This document shows, one piece after another, positions 8,113 to 17,114 of a stretch of 64,000 nucleotides of DNA. The stretch lies in the NCBI RefSeq assembly GCF_024399335.1, contig NZ_CP075339.1:868001-932000 (forward strand), given 5' to 3'. The position numbers and the translations under genes were made by a program. A model generated the notes under the pieces. The model had not been told where the DNA came from and did no database searches. It was given only the letters and a program-made list of their open reading frames with translations. This DNA is from Leucobacter aridicollis. Its GTDB lineage: Bacteria; Actinomycetota; Actinomycetes; Actinomycetales; Microbacteriaceae. Positions within the stretch are counted from its first letter, which is position 1. Each line of letters opens with the position of its first letter.

Positions 8113-8886
8113 GTGAGAACTCTCACGCGGCAGATCCTTCCCGCGCTCCTCGCCGTCGTAGGCCTGGTGCTCGCGTGGGGTCTGCTCGTGCGCCTCACCG
8201 ACGCTCCTGCGTATCTCATTCCGTCGCCCATGAGCGTTTGGGCGGCGGGCTGGGGCGACAGGGAGCTGCTCAGCTCGCACCTGGCGGCGACGCATAGGAT
8301 CGCGCTTCTCGGGTTCGCGCTCGGGGCGCTCGGCGGCGTCGCGATCGGGATCCTGCTCGGGCTGTCTGCCACGCTACGGCGGGCGGCGGAACCGCTGCTC
8401 ATCGCGAGTCAGGCGATTCCTCCGGTGGTGCTCGCGCCGATCCTGATCTCTGCGATGGGGTTCGGGGCGCTCCCGAAGGTCCTTGTAGTGGCGCTTGGGG
8501 CGTTCTTCCCGATCGCGATCAGCGCGAGCGCCGCGATGCGCGACGCCGACAGGTACCTCGTCGATCTGCTGCAATCGATGGGGGCGTCACCGCTCACCGT
8601 ACTGCGTCGCGTACGGCTGCCGGGGGCGGTGCCCGCGATTGTCGCCGGAGCCAAGGTCGCCGCGAGCTACGTCGTGTTTAGCGCAATCATCGCCGAGTGG
8701 ATGGGCTCGTCCGTCGGGCTCGGCGTCTACCTGCAACGTTCACAAGCGAGCTACAGGATGGACCAGCTGTTCGCCGCTGTCGGCGTCATCGCCGTGCTCG
8801 GCGTGCTGCTGTTCTGGCTCGCATCCCTGATCGGAGACACCGTGCTGTCGCGGTTCCGATCCACACTCAACAGAAAGGGCGTCTAG
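8113..8886 (+). CDS. thiX: ABC permease of a thiamine/pyrimidine-precursor transporter (ThiX-like)
   Basis: 257 residues with about six transmembrane segments, in the SsuC/TauC/ThiX group. The permease EAA-type loop is seen as LLQSMGASPLTVLRRVRLPG, where the ATPase docks. The start is GTG 8113. It is followed by a lipoprotein gene (2-bp gap) and an ATPase gene, completing one ABC importer. Placement under a TPP riboswitch assigns it to thiamine or formylaminopyrimidine/HMP uptake rather than sulfonates. Confidence 0.82.
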   Translation: MRTLTRQILPALLAVVGLVLAWGLLVRLTDAPAYLIPSPMSVWAAGWGDRELLSSHLAATHRIALLGFALGALGGVAIGILLGLSATLRRAAEPLLIASQAIPPVVLAPILISAMGFGALPKVLVVALGAFFPIAISASAAMRDADRYLVDLLQSMGASPLTVLRRVRLPGAVPAIVAGAKVAASYVVFSAIIAEWMGSSVGLGVYLQRSQASYRMDQLFAAVGVIAVLGVLLFWLASLIGDTVLSRFRSTLNRKGV

Positions 8887-8888
8887 CC

Positions 8889-9977
8889 ATGGCCGCTCCC
8901 TCCCAGACCACACTCACACCTGCGGGCCGTGCCCGCCGTTCGGGCCTCGCCGCCGCCGCGCTCGCCGGCGCAGCTGCTGCCGCGCTCGCCTTGGTCGGAT
9001 GCTCGGCCGCAGCGCCTGGCACCGGCGCACCCGCAGACGGGGCTCAGTCGCTGGGCTCCGGGACAGAGCTCACGCCCGTCACTCTCATGTTGAACTGGAC
9101 GCCGAACGCTCACCACGCAGGGTTCTACTACGCCAAGGAACACGGGCTGTACGAGAAGGCAGGGCTCGACGTCGAGATTCTCGAACCCGGCGACGGCATC
9201 GGGGCCGCGGCCTCGGTGGCGGAAGGTCGTGCCGAATTTGGAATCTCGCAGGCCGAGTCGCTGCTGCCCGCCCGCGCCGCAGGAATGGATCTTGAGGCGG
9301 TCGCGACGCTCCTGCCAGTGAACGACTCGGTGCTCATGGGCGTGAAGAGCTCCGGCTTCTCCGACGACCCCGGCTCGCTCGCGGGCCTCACCTATGGCGG
9401 CTACGGGGGAGCGCTCGAGACCGAGATCATGTCGGCGCTCACGACATGCGGCGGCGGCAACCCCGCCGACGTGGAGTTCATCGAGATCGGCAACGTCGAC
9501 TACCTCGCGGGGCTCGAACAGGGCAAGTTCGATGTGACGTGGGTGTTCGGAGGCTGGGACGCGCTCCGGGCACAGGCCGAGACCGACGACGTTGTCGTCC
9601 TTCCAATGGCAGCGCACGACGACTGCATTCCAAACTGGTACACGCCAGTGATCGTCGGAAATTCGGCGAACATGGCACAGGATCCAGAGACTACGCAGGC
9701 ATTTCTTGCAGCCACGAGTCGCGGCTACGACGAGGTTGTTGCCGATCCGGCGGCGGGAGCGCAGGCGCTCCTCGCCGCGGCGCCCGAGCTCGACGCCGCC
9801 CTCGTCGAGCGGGCTGTCTCGTACTACGCGCCCCGGTTCACGGCGCAGGGACGCTTCGGCGAAATGGACGAGGCGGTCTGGCAGCGCTTCACCGATTTCC
9901 TTGTTGAGGCAGACATGCTTGACGACGCGTCGCCGGTGAACGGTGCATGGACGAACGAGTACCTACCGGCCGCCTGA
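8889..9977 (+). CDS. thiY: NMT1/THI5-like substrate-binding lipoprotein (ThiY-like)
   Basis: 362 residues. The signal peptide includes LAAAALAGAAAAALALVGCS, with lipobox cysteine at about residue 38. The mature protein begins its NMT1 domain at VTLMLNWTPNAHHAGFYYAK, the hallmark of THI5/ThiY pyrimidine-precursor binders (family MLNWTPN...HAG.YVA). It would sit on the outer face of the membrane and deliver ligand to the adjacent permease. The ATG at 8889 gives a correct signal peptide; the frame itself opens further upstream. Confidence 0.87.
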   Translation: MAAPSQTTLTPAGRARRSGLAAAALAGAAAAALALVGCSAAAPGTGAPADGAQSLGSGTELTPVTLMLNWTPNAHHAGFYYAKEHGLYEKAGLDVEILEPGDGIGAAASVAEGRAEFGISQAESLLPARAAGMDLEAVATLLPVNDSVLMGVKSSGFSDDPGSLAGLTYGGYGGALETEIMSALTTCGGGNPADVEFIEIGNVDYLAGLEQGKFDVTWVFGGWDALRAQAETDDVVVLPMAAHDDCIPNWYTPVIVGNSANMAQDPETTQAFLAATSRGYDEVVADPAAGAQALLAAAPELDAALVERAVSYYAPRFTAQGRFGEMDEAVWQRFTDFLVEADMLDDASPVNGAWTNEYLPAA

Positions 9978-9978
9978 C

Positions 9979-10836
9979 ATGAGCGACAACGTGACGGACG
10001 CCGAACGGTCGGGGATGCGGGCCTGCTCGGGACTGAGCCGCGAAACTGACGCAGGCTTCGGCTCACTCCGTGTGGAGGCGATCTCGCACGCGTTCCCGGC
10101 GCCCGGCGTGGGCTGGCTCCCGCGCCGGGCAGCCCGGGTACCTGTGCTCGCTGACGTCTCGTTCGACGCGGATCCAGGCACGCTCACGGCGATCCTCGGG
10201 CCGAGCGGGTGCGGAAAATCGACCCTGCTGCGGCTGCTCGCCGGCCTCGAAACGCCGACAGCCGGACGCATGCGGCTCCGCGGCGTGGAGCTCGCGGGGG
10301 CGCCAGGCGGGGTCGCCTATCACCCGCAACGTGACGCCCTGCTCCCGTGGCTTCGCGTGCTCGACAACGCGACGCTCGGGGCCGAGACGTGCGGCGTCGA
10401 TCGTGCTGAGGCCCGCCGAGCCGCCAGGTCGCTCCTGCACAGGTTCGGCCTCGCCGGGCTCGAACGCGCCTGGCCGGACGAGCTCTCTGGCGGCATGCGG
10501 CAGCGGGTCGCACTCATGCGGACATTTCTGATGCCGCAGCCGATCCTCGCGCTCGACGAGCCACTCGGCGCGCTTGATGCGCTCACGCGCAGGCAGCTGC
10601 AGCATTGGCTCATCGACATCGTGGCGAGCGACGGGAGGCCGATTCTGCTCGTCACCCACGACATCGACGAGGCGCTGTTGCTTGCTGACAGGGTACTCGT
10701 GTTGAGTGCAAGGCCCGGCCGGATTGTGCACGTGGAGGAGCGGCCCGACGCAGCCGCGAGGCTGCGCGAGCACGAGAACGGCAGTGATCGCGGAGCAGCC
10801 CGCAGGTTGCTCGGGTGGCTCGGTGGCAGTGCGTAA
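9979..10836 (+). CDS. thiZ: ABC ATPase of the thiamine/pyrimidine importer (ThiZ-like)
   Basis: 285 residues. Walker A GPSGCGKST, Q-loop HPQRDALLPWLR, signature LSGGMRQRV, Walker B ILALDEPLGALD and the H-loop VTHDIDEAL are all present, so it should be active. The ATG at 9979 is one base after the lipoprotein stop. It has an N-terminal extension of about 25 residues before the core. It is the final gene of the riboswitch-led operon, although the ABC-F gene follows after only nine bases. Confidence 0.85.
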   Translation: MSDNVTDAERSGMRACSGLSRETDAGFGSLRVEAISHAFPAPGVGWLPRRAARVPVLADVSFDADPGTLTAILGPSGCGKSTLLRLLAGLETPTAGRMRLRGVELAGAPGGVAYHPQRDALLPWLRVLDNATLGAETCGVDRAEARRAARSLLHRFGLAGLERAWPDELSGGMRQRVALMRTFLMPQPILALDEPLGALDALTRRQLQHWLIDIVASDGRPILLVTHDIDEALLLADRVLVLSARPGRIVHVEERPDAAARLREHENGSDRGAARRLLGWLGGSA

Positions 10837-10839
10837 GCT
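10834..10839 (+). promoter_or_regulatory. -10 element for leaderless ABC-F mRNA
   Basis: TAAGCT overlaps the previous stop codon and lies exactly six bases before the ATG at 10846, the spacing expected when transcription starts at the initiation codon. No clear -35 hexamer is visible. Confidence 0.4.
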
Positions 10840-10845
10840 TGCAGG

Positions 10846-12546
10846 ATGACAGCAACTCTCGTCGCTCAGGCGATCGCGGGCGGATACGCACACCGCACCC
10901 TCTTCGAAGGCCTCGACTTGACTGTCGCCCCCGGTGATGTCGTCGGCGTCGTCGGGGTGAACGGGGCAGGCAAGTCGACGCTGCTTCGCATCCTCGCCGG
11001 CGAGCTCGAGCCCCAGGCTGGCACAGTGCAGCTCGCGCCGCAGGACGCCTTCGTCGGCTGGCTTCCGCAGGAACACGAGCGCATCGCTGGCGAAACTGTC
11101 GCCGCCTACGTCGCGAGGCGCACAGGCTGCGCGCAAGCGACCCGCGACATGGACGAGGCAGCGGAGGCCCTCGGGGGCGCGGGGGAGCAGGCACCGGGGG
11201 ATCCGGATCCAGCCGACGTGTACTCGACTGCCCTCGACCGCTGGCTCGCGAGCGGCGCGGCTGATCTCGACGAGCGTCTCCCAGGGGTGCTCGCTGAGCT
11301 CGGCCTTGGCGCGCCCGCGACTGGCGCCGCGCACTCCGAAAGCGCGGCGACCGCCGTCACCGCAGACTCGCTTATGACGTCGCTGTCGGGCGGCCAGGCA
11401 GCCCGGGTCGGCCTCGCCGCCCTGCTGCTGTCGCGATTCGACATCGTGCTGCTCGACGAGCCGACAAACGACCTCGACCTTGACGGGCTCGAACGGCTTG
11501 AGAAGTTCGTTCAGGGGCTGCGAGGCGGCGTCGTGCTCGTCAGTCACGACCGCGAGTTCCTCGCACGCTGCGTGACAAAGATCCTCGAGCTCGATCTTGC
11601 CCAGAGCAGCAACCGAGTCTTCGGCGGCGGCTACGACGCGTACCTCGAAGAGCGCGAGATCGTACGTCAGCACAAGCGCGACGACTACGAGGAGTTTGCC
11701 GCCAAGAAGGCCGACCTCGTCGCGCGGGCCCGCACACAGCGCGAGTGGTCGAGCCAGGGCGTCAGAAACGCGATGAAGAAGTCGCCCGACAACGACAAGA
11801 TTCGCCGCGCGGCCTCGATGGAGTCGAGCGAGAAGCAGGCGCAGAAGGTGCGGCAGATGGAGAGCCGCATTCGTCGGCTTGAGGAAGTCGAGGAGCCGCG
11901 CAAGGAGTGGCAGCTCGAATTCACTATCGGGCAGGCACCGCGGTCGAGCTCGGTCGTCGCGACACTCAACGGCGCAGTCGCAAGGCAGGGCGACTTCACG
12001 CTCGGGCCGGTCTCGCTGCAGCTGAACGCTGGGGAGCGCGTCGGAATCACGGGGCCCAACGGCGCGGGCAAGTCGACACTTCTCAGGCTACTTCTCGGAC
12101 GACAGGATCCCGACGACGGGAGCGCCGCACTCGGCACGTCGGTCGCCATCGGCGAGATTGACCAGGCGAGATCGCTCTTTGCGGGCCCAGAACCACTCGC
12201 TGACGCGTTCGAGGCGCTCGTGCCAGAGATGGCCTCGGCCGAGGTACGCACGCTGCTCGCGAAGTTTGGGCTCAAGGCAGACCACGTGCTTCGTCCATCG
12301 GGCGAGCTCTCCCCGGGCGAGCGCACCCGTGCGGGTCTCGCGCTGCTGCAGGCGCGCGGGGTGAACGTGCTCGTGCTCGACGAGCCGACGAACCACCTCG
12401 ACTTGCCTGCGATCGAGCAGCTCGAGCAGGCACTCGAAAGCTATGAGGGAGCGCTGCTGCTCGTCACGCACGATAGGCGCATGCTGAACACGGTGCGGCT
12501 CGACAGAAGGTGGCACGTCGAGGCGGGAACCGTCTCAGAGCTGTAG
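10846..12546 (+). CDS. ABC-F family ATPase (soluble, ribosome-associated type)
   Basis: 566 residues with two ABC cassettes and no membrane segments. Cassette 1 has [18 protein letters not shown] and [10 protein letters not shown]. Cassette 2 has [18 protein letters not shown] and [10 protein letters not shown] charged linker of about 80 residues between them ([12 protein letters not shown]...[10 protein letters not shown]) fits the arm that reaches the peptidyl-transferase centre in ABC-F factors. It may be a general translation factor or an antibiotic-protection protein; sequence alone does not decide. There is little Shine-Dalgarno, consistent with the leaderless promoter overlapping the end of the thiamine operon. 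Confidence 0.85.
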   Translation: MTATLVAQAIAGGYAHRTLFEGLDLTVAPGDVVGVVGVNGAGKSTLLRILAGELEPQAGTVQLAPQDAFVGWLPQEHERIAGETVAAYVARRTGCAQATRDMDEAAEALGGAGEQAPGDPDPADVYSTALDRWLASGAADLDERLPGVLAELGLGAPATGAAHSESAATAVTADSLMTSLSGGQAARVGLAALLLSRFDIVLLDEPTNDLDLDGLERLEKFVQGLRGGVVLVSHDREFLARCVTKILELDLAQSSNRVFGGGYDAYLEEREIVRQHKRDDYEEFAAKKADLVARARTQREWSSQGVRNAMKKSPDNDKIRRAASMESSEKQAQKVRQMESRIRRLEEVEEPRKEWQLEFTIGQAPRSSSVVATLNGAVARQGDFTLGPVSLQLNAGERVGITGPNGAGKSTLLRLLLGRQDPDDGSAALGTSVAIGEIDQARSLFAGPEPLADAFEALVPEMASAEVRTLLAKFGLKADHVLRPSGELSPGERTRAGLALLQARGVNVLVLDEPTNHLDLPAIEQLEQALESYEGALLLVTHDRRMLNTVRLDRRWHVEAGTVSEL

Positions 12547-12619
12547 CACTATCAGCGCAAACGCCAGTGTTTCGTGCACGGACCAGCTGGAAGGTTCCGC
12601 GCGGTCTTCGCTGCCTGGC

Positions 12620-13105
12620 TTAAGCCTCCAGGCGCGCGACCAGGCCCGAGAGCGCGCAGCGGATTGTCGCGTGGAGCACGTCAATCGGGTCTCCGGGGAA
12701 GTGCTGCTCGCTGACCTCGGCCGCGAAGCCGGGTCCGGCCGTGCAGACGAACACGGTGCCGGCCGGCTGTCCCTCCTCGGGGCCCGGACCGCCGACCCCG
12801 GTCACGGAAACTGCGATGTCGGCGCCCAGCAACTGCGCGGCACCCTGTGCCATCTCGCGCGCGGTTCGCGCGGTCACCACCGGGCCCGGCGTGACCCCGA
12901 GCACCGCGAACTTCACCTCTGGGTGGTAGGCGACGACTGAGCCGCGGAACCAGGATCCGGACCCCTCGCCGGCCGCGAGCGCCGTCGCGAGCTGCCCGCC
13001 GGTGAGTGACTCGGCGACGGCAATCGTCAGCTGTCGCGCTGCCGCCCGCTCCGCGACACGCCCAACGAGCACGTCCACCGGGCCATGCGTTGCGTTCGTC
13101 GCCAT
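12620..13105 (-). CDS. pncC: CinA C-terminal family nicotinamide-nucleotide amidase (PncC)
   Basis: 161 residues, the stand-alone CinA C-terminal domain. AVAESLTGGQLATALAAGEG holds the catalytic serine/threonine region, and SVTGVGGPGPEEGQPAGTVF is the other signature. PncC deamidates NMN to nicotinate mononucleotide in NAD recycling. The reading frame opens further upstream, but ATG 13105 has a GAGGT ribosome-binding site eight bases before it and gives the normal N-terminus. It is monocistronic, with the DUF7882-like pair divergent. Confidence 0.88.
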   Translation of the reverse strand: MATNATHGPVDVLVGRVAERAAARQLTIAVAESLTGGQLATALAAGEGSGSWFRGSVVAYHPEVKFAVLGVTPGPVVTARTAREMAQGAAQLLGADIAVSVTGVGGPGPEEGQPAGTVFVCTAGPGFAAEVSEQHFPGDPIDVLHATIRCALSGLVARLEA

Positions 13106-13367
13106 GACCGGGACCTCTATCGCTCGGCCGCGCGGGTGTGGCGAGCCGACGTCTTCCGGCCTCGTGTGAGGCAGCCAGTGGCATCGTCGTGGGGGAGTGG
13201 GGTGCGAAACTTCATCGGTGAGCCTCCTGTCGACGGTGCACATATCTTTACGCGATGGGAAGAACGTGCGCAAGCCCCTCGACATTCGCCGGCATATCGG
13301 GGAGGCGACGCGCCGCGGTTCCTGTGAGTATTAAGGATCCACCCAGGTGAATGGCCATGATTGAGGC

Positions 13368-13727
13368 ATGGGGTTTATTTATTACAATGGGGTTACGGAG
13401 TACGAATTCGAGGATCGTACGCTCGCGCACCTGAAGTCTGCGATTGGGGCGAAGCTTCGTCGGCAGGAATGTTTCTTTCTGAACTGGTCAAATCCCGCTG
13501 AGGCGGGAAGCGGCCGGGTCACACTCTGGATCGCGCCGTCGATCCCCTTAATCTTTCGATTTTCGGGCAATACGCCGCCGACGCTGAACCCTGAGTGGGT
13601 TCAGGTGCTTGTCGAGACCGCCAACACCCCACGCGGGATGACGGTCATCAAGGAGGACAACGTCGCGGCGGCGCTCGAGGCGCTCAGCGTTCCGCACGAG
13701 GCCCTGGTCGGAGGCACCAATGGGTGA
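13368..13727 (+). CDS. DUF7882-like small protein, copy 1
   Basis: 119 residues, paralogous to the next gene: both have EFEDR.L.HLK..I..KLR, a SF/CFF.W aromatic strand and a WIAPSIPL/WLHPSIPL motif. This pattern matches, from memory, a small family of Microbacteriaceae (DUF7882) sometimes mis-annotated as ATP-dependent ligase. Function is unknown. There are no catalytic motifs, signal peptide or membrane segment. CATGAT six bases before the ATG could be a leaderless -10 element. Confidence 0.65.
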   Translation: MGFIYYNGVTEYEFEDRTLAHLKSAIGAKLRRQECFFLNWSNPAEAGSGRVTLWIAPSIPLIFRFSGNTPPTLNPEWVQVLVETANTPRGMTVIKEDNVAAALEALSVPHEALVGGTNG

Positions 13728-14034
13728 GCTGCACTACGGCATGAACAACAGCGTCTTCGAGTTTGAGGATCGGCTGCTGCACCACCTGAAGCTCGTCATC
13801 GCGAACAAGTTGCGCAAGGGTGAAAGCTTTCTCTTCACCTGGCAGACCTCAGAATGCGGCGCCGGGTCATCGCTGTGGCTCCACCCGTCGATTCCGCTGC
13901 ACTTTACGTTTGCGAATCTCGTCGACGTCGAGATCAACAAGGAGTGGGCTGAGCTGCTGGGCTTCCTCGCGAACCGCCCAGGCGGCCTGACTGTCGTCGA
14001 CGAGCCCACGCCGCCGACGACCCGGCAGCCCTGA
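13720..14034 (+). CDS. DUF7882-like small protein, copy 2
   Basis: 104 residues. It starts eight bases before copy 1 ends, so the two are translationally coupled. It shares the EFEDRLLHHLKLVIANKLRK, FTW and LWLHPSIPLHFTF segments with copy 1, while the glycine/proline-rich end differs. The pair probably arose by tandem duplication and may form a heteromer. Function is unknown. Confidence 0.65.
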   Translation: MGELHYGMNNSVFEFEDRLLHHLKLVIANKLRKGESFLFTWQTSECGAGSSLWLHPSIPLHFTFANLVDVEINKEWAELLGFLANRPGGLTVVDEPTPPTTRQP

Positions 14035-14165
14035 CGGACCGGCTCGGGCGGCCGGAATAGTAGCCGACTCCGGCGCACGAGTCGACCCCCTCGCGGCGTG
14101 CGCCACTCCCTCCTACCATGTCTGCACGCCGGCCACACCGGCCGGTACCTGGGGGAAGGAACACC

Positions 14166-15332
14166 ATGCCGGCTTCACACACCCGACTTATTGGTATCGA
14201 AGAAGAATTCGCGCTCGTCGATCCCGTGACAGGGGCGCCGGTCGCGGGAGCGGCCGCGCGCGTCATCCGCGAGGTATCCGACGAGGCGCCCGTGGAACAC
14301 GAGTTTCTCGACAGTCAGGTCGAGATCGCGACCCCACCGTGCGAGACCGCTGACCAGGCCGAGGAGAGTCTGTTCCAGCTGCGTGGACGCACGCTCACCG
14401 CGGCACGCAAGCAGGGCGCACTGCTCGCAGCGATGGGAACACCCCCAGCCGCCCCTGACCCTGCCCTCGTCAACCATGTGACGGGCGAAGCGCGCTACCT
14501 CGAGATCGCGCAGGGCGCCCGCAAGGTCGCACAAACCCACTACATCAACGGGCAGCACGTGCACGTCTCGATCACGGGGCCCGACGAGGGGGTGCGGGTC
14601 ATTAATGGTCTCGCCCGGTGGGCTCCGCTGCTGCTTGCGATGACCGCGAACTCGCCGATCTGGGATGGCGCCGATACCGGGTTTCGCAGCTGGAGGCACG
14701 TCATCGGCTGCGCTTGGCCGCTCAACATGTATCCCGCCCACTTCGCCTCGGTCGCCGACTACGACAGGCGCGTGGACCGCCTCGTTCGGTCGGGGCTGAT
14801 ACTCGACCGCGGTCTCGTGACGTGGGTCGCGAGGCTCTCGGCCAGATACCCGACGGTCGAGCTGCGGGTTGCCGACGTCCAGCTCAACCCACGCCACGCG
14901 GTGGCGTTCGCGCTCATCGTACGGGCGCTGGTGACGACAATCGCCGCAGTGCCCGACGACGACCCGCAGCTCAGCGGCCGCAGCATCGACGCCGACGAGG
15001 TCAACGTCTCGCTCTGGTTTGCGGCCCGGGACGGCCTCACCCGAACACTCGTCGACCCGCTCGAGTGCCGCGAGGTCGCTGCGACCGACTGGCTCGATGA
15101 GCTCGTCGAGGCGATTCGCCCAGCCCTCGATGAGGCCGGCGACACAGAGCGCGTTCGCGAGTACGTCGCCGATCTGAAAGCCAACGGGGTCCCCGCTGAC
15201 GCGCAGCGGCGGGCGGTCGCCGCGGGCGGCATCGCTCAGCTGCTCGACCTGTGCGCGGCGAGCCACCTGCGCGACATCGGTGCCCCGACCGGCCTGGCGC
15301 CCGCGCTTTCAGCTGGAACGGGCGCACCGTAG
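14166..15332 (+). CDS. ybdK: Carboxylate-amine ligase, YbdK / GCS2 family
   Basis: 388 residues. The opening motif LIGIEEEFALVDPVTGAPV is the ATP-grasp-like GCS2 signature, followed by HEFLDSQVEIATPPCET and YINGQHVHVSI metal/substrate motifs. YbdK proteins ligate glutamate to an amine with ATP and show weak glutamate-cysteine ligase activity in vitro. In actinobacteria related enzymes feed ergothioneine synthesis, but no other ergothioneine genes are nearby. ATG 14166 with GGGGAAGGA upstream is preferred to an earlier in-frame ATG at 14118. Confidence 0.85.
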   Translation: MPASHTRLIGIEEEFALVDPVTGAPVAGAAARVIREVSDEAPVEHEFLDSQVEIATPPCETADQAEESLFQLRGRTLTAARKQGALLAAMGTPPAAPDPALVNHVTGEARYLEIAQGARKVAQTHYINGQHVHVSITGPDEGVRVINGLARWAPLLLAMTANSPIWDGADTGFRSWRHVIGCAWPLNMYPAHFASVADYDRRVDRLVRSGLILDRGLVTWVARLSARYPTVELRVADVQLNPRHAVAFALIVRALVTTIAAVPDDDPQLSGRSIDADEVNVSLWFAARDGLTRTLVDPLECREVAATDWLDELVEAIRPALDEAGDTERVREYVADLKANGVPADAQRRAVAAGGIAQLLDLCAASHLRDIGAPTGLAPALSAGTGAP

Positions 15333-15386
15333 CAGGCCGGTCGGCGCGCGACAACCCCCTCGACCGCCCCGCTTCCGACTGGGAGC

Positions 15387-15413
15387 GTGGTATTCACCAC
15401 AGCCCGTGGTGAA
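15387..15413. promoter_or_regulatory. Nested palindromes upstream of the stress cluster
   Basis: GTGGTATTCACCAC (15387-15400) and TTCACCACAGCCCGTGGTGAA (15393-15413, arms of eight) share their middle arm, so they are mutually exclusive hairpins or three operator half-sites. An outer CGTGG/CCACG pair surrounds them. They lie 34-60 bp before the PfpI start. Confidence 0.4.
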
Positions 15414-15446
15414 CCCACGTAGCACCAATCAGAAAGGAAACGCCTC

Positions 15447-15995
15447 ATGTCACGACTTTCAGACCGTCGAGTTGCATTTCTTGTCACCGATGGCTTCGAG
15501 GACAGCGAGCTCACCCGTCCGTGGGACGCGGTCGCCGAGGCTGGCGGGACGCCAGTGCTCATCGCACCGACCCTGGACTCGGTCACGGGAGCGCTCGGGC
15601 ACCAGCAGACCGTTGACGTCCGCGTCGCCGACGCGAAGGCAACAGACTTTGACGCGCTCGTCCTGCCCGGCGGTGTGCAGAACGCCGACGCACTGCGGAT
15701 GGACAGTGACGCGGTCGCCTTCACCAAGGACATGTTCGCGCAGCACAAGCCAGCGGCGGCCATCTGCCACGGCGCCTGGCTGCTCGTCGAGGCCGACGTC
15801 GTCCGCGGGCGGACGCTGACGAGCTACCCGAGCCTGCGCACAGACCTTGAGAACGCCGGGGCAACCTGGGTGGACGAGGCCGTCAGGGTCGATCAGGGAC
15901 TCGTCTCGAGTCGTACGCCCGACGACCTGCCGGACTTCAACCGCAAGCTCGTCGAAGAGGTCGGCGAGGGCAAGCACTCCGGTCAGCACGCCTGA
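15447..15995 (+). CDS. DJ-1/PfpI family protein (type 1 glutamine amidotransferase-like)
   Basis: 182 residues, the usual length for YhbO/PfpI proteins. The acidic partner motif DGFEDSEL and the nucleophile elbow AAAICHGAWLL, with its cysteine, are intact. Relatives act as stress proteins, with proposed deglycase/glyoxalase or peptidase activity on damaged proteins. AGAAAGGA lies before ATG 15447. It is the first gene of a stress-type cluster with SRPBCC, acidic and Cys-rich proteins. Confidence 0.88.
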   Translation: MSRLSDRRVAFLVTDGFEDSELTRPWDAVAEAGGTPVLIAPTLDSVTGALGHQQTVDVRVADAKATDFDALVLPGGVQNADALRMDSDAVAFTKDMFAQHKPAAAICHGAWLLVEADVVRGRTLTSYPSLRTDLENAGATWVDEAVRVDQGLVSSRTPDDLPDFNRKLVEEVGEGKHSGQHA

Positions 15996-16039
15996 CCTGC
16001 CTGCCGGCCACAGCGACTCACAGCAGAAGGGAACACAGT

Positions 16040-16489
16040 ATGCCTACGATAAGCAACGACATCGACATCGACAGCCCCGTCCGAACCGTGTACAACCAGT
16101 GGACGCAGTTCGAGGACTATCCCGCGTTCATGAGCGGCGTCCAACAGGTGCGACAGCTCGAGGACGACAAGCTCTACTGGGACGTCAAGGTCGGCGGTGC
16201 GGAGCGCGGGTTCGAAGCGCGGATTACCGAGCAGATACCCGACGAGCGAATCGCCTGGACGAGCACAAGCGGCCCGAACCACGCCGGGGTTGTGACCTTC
16301 CACCGGCTCGACGACGACCGCACTCGCGTACGTCTACAGCTGGAGTGGGAGCCCGAGGGGTTCGTCGAAACCGTCGGCGCGGCCCTGCAGATCGACGACG
16401 CGCAGGTCGCCCGTGACCTTCACCAGTTCGCGCATCTCATGGAGACAAACGGTTTCGCAACCGGCGCCTGGCGCGGCGAGATCACCTGA
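16040..16489 (+). CDS. SRPBCC (polyketide cyclase/START-like) family protein
   Basis: 149 residues. The N-terminal IDSPVRTVYNQWTQFEDYPA and the WDVKVGG...ERIAWTSTSGPNHAGVVTFH core match the SRPBCC subgroup seen in general-stress loci of actinobacteria. It probably binds a hydrophobic ligand in a helix-grip cavity; the ligand is unknown. It lies 44 bp after the PfpI gene with an AGAAGGGA ribosome-binding site, and a strong hairpin follows its stop. Confidence 0.82.
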   Translation: MPTISNDIDIDSPVRTVYNQWTQFEDYPAFMSGVQQVRQLEDDKLYWDVKVGGAERGFEARITEQIPDERIAWTSTSGPNHAGVVTFHRLDDDRTRVRLQLEWEPEGFVETVGAALQIDDAQVARDLHQFAHLMETNGFATGAWRGEIT

Positions 16490-16490
16490 G

Positions 16491-16531
16491 CTCCGGCCAT
16501 CCGGACGGTACCACTGGTGCCGTCCCCGGAG
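16491..16531 (+). terminator. Nested stem-loop after SRPBCC gene
   Basis: A near-perfect 23-bp palindrome (16503-16525, G.U and centre mismatches only) is enclosed by CTCCGG/CCGGAG arms. It lies in the 77-bp gap before the acidic-protein gene. It may attenuate read-through or stabilise upstream mRNA. Confidence 0.5.
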
Positions 16532-16566
16532 GCCGGCCCGACACAGCACAGCGAAAGGAGCGCGCA

Positions 16567-16809
16567 ATGGGACAGATCTGGACCCAAAACGAAGAGAAGG
16601 ACGGCGACGAGGAGCTCGTTGTCACGTTCGATCACAGCCCGCCGCAGCCGCGTGACGAGGAGCGGAGCGATTCCGGCGTCGAGATTCCACCAGGCACGGA
16701 CCCGCAGGACGCCCTCGACGCCCTCAGCGAAGACGTCTCTTCTTCGCCGGCGGAGCGCGGGAGCGACACGTCTGCACCCGGCGACACCGAGGAGAGTGAG
16801 CAATCATGA
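16567..16809 (+). CDS. Small acidic, low-complexity protein
   Basis: 80 residues rich in Glu, Asp and Ser (for example QNEEKDGDEELVVTF and PAERGSDTSAPGDTEESEQS), predicted to be disordered. No domain is recognisable. AAAGGAG lies upstream of ATG 16567, and its stop overlaps the next ATG as ATGA, so it is very likely translated and coupled to the Cys-rich protein. Function unknown. Confidence 0.6.
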   Translation: MGQIWTQNEEKDGDEELVVTFDHSPPQPRDEERSDSGVEIPPGTDPQDALDALSEDVSSSPAERGSDTSAPGDTEESEQS

Positions 16810-17075
16810 CGACATCTGAGACGAACCCCCTGCCGCGCGCCTCCGAGTGCGACGTGTGCGGGAACATGTACGACAAAGCGTTTACCGTGACGCGCGGGGA
16901 CGAGGTGAAGGTCTTCGACAGCTTCGAGTGCGCGATCGAATCGATGGCCCCGCGCTGCGGCCACTGCGCCTGTCGGGTGCTCGGCCACGGTGTCGAATCG
17001 GACGGCCAGGTGTTCTGTTGCGCTCACTGCGCGCGACAGGTCGGCGAGCACGGGCTCATCGACCGCGACGGCTGA
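16806..17075 (+). CDS. Cys-rich zinc-ribbon / metallothionein-like protein
   Basis: 89 residues with eleven cysteines: CDVCG near residue 15, FECAIES, CGHCACRV, then FCCAHCARQ. The spacing and the His residues among them resemble short zinc-binding ribbons and bacterial metallothioneins. It probably binds Zn2+ or other soft metals, or is a treble-clef adaptor. It is the last gene of the stress cluster; two tandem G+C-rich hairpins follow. Confidence 0.65.
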   Translation: MTTSETNPLPRASECDVCGNMYDKAFTVTRGDEVKVFDSFECAIESMAPRCGHCACRVLGHGVESDGQVFCCAHCARQVGEHGLIDRDG

Positions 17076-17079
17076 GAGT

Positions 17080-17109
17080 GGTCCGCCCGTCAGCGCCGAC
17101 GGGCGGACC
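17080..17109 (+). terminator. Terminator hairpin 1 after the stress cluster
   Basis: Perfect 12-bp stem (GGTCCGCCCGTC with GACGGGCGGACC) and a six-base loop, five bases after the stop codon. Confidence 0.75.
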
Positions 17110-17114
17110 GGGCG

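Noticed and set aside
10063..11673. 536-residue minus-strand ORF opposite thiZ/ABC-F
   Set aside because: Antisense shadow of two well-supported ATPase genes; no motifs of its own.
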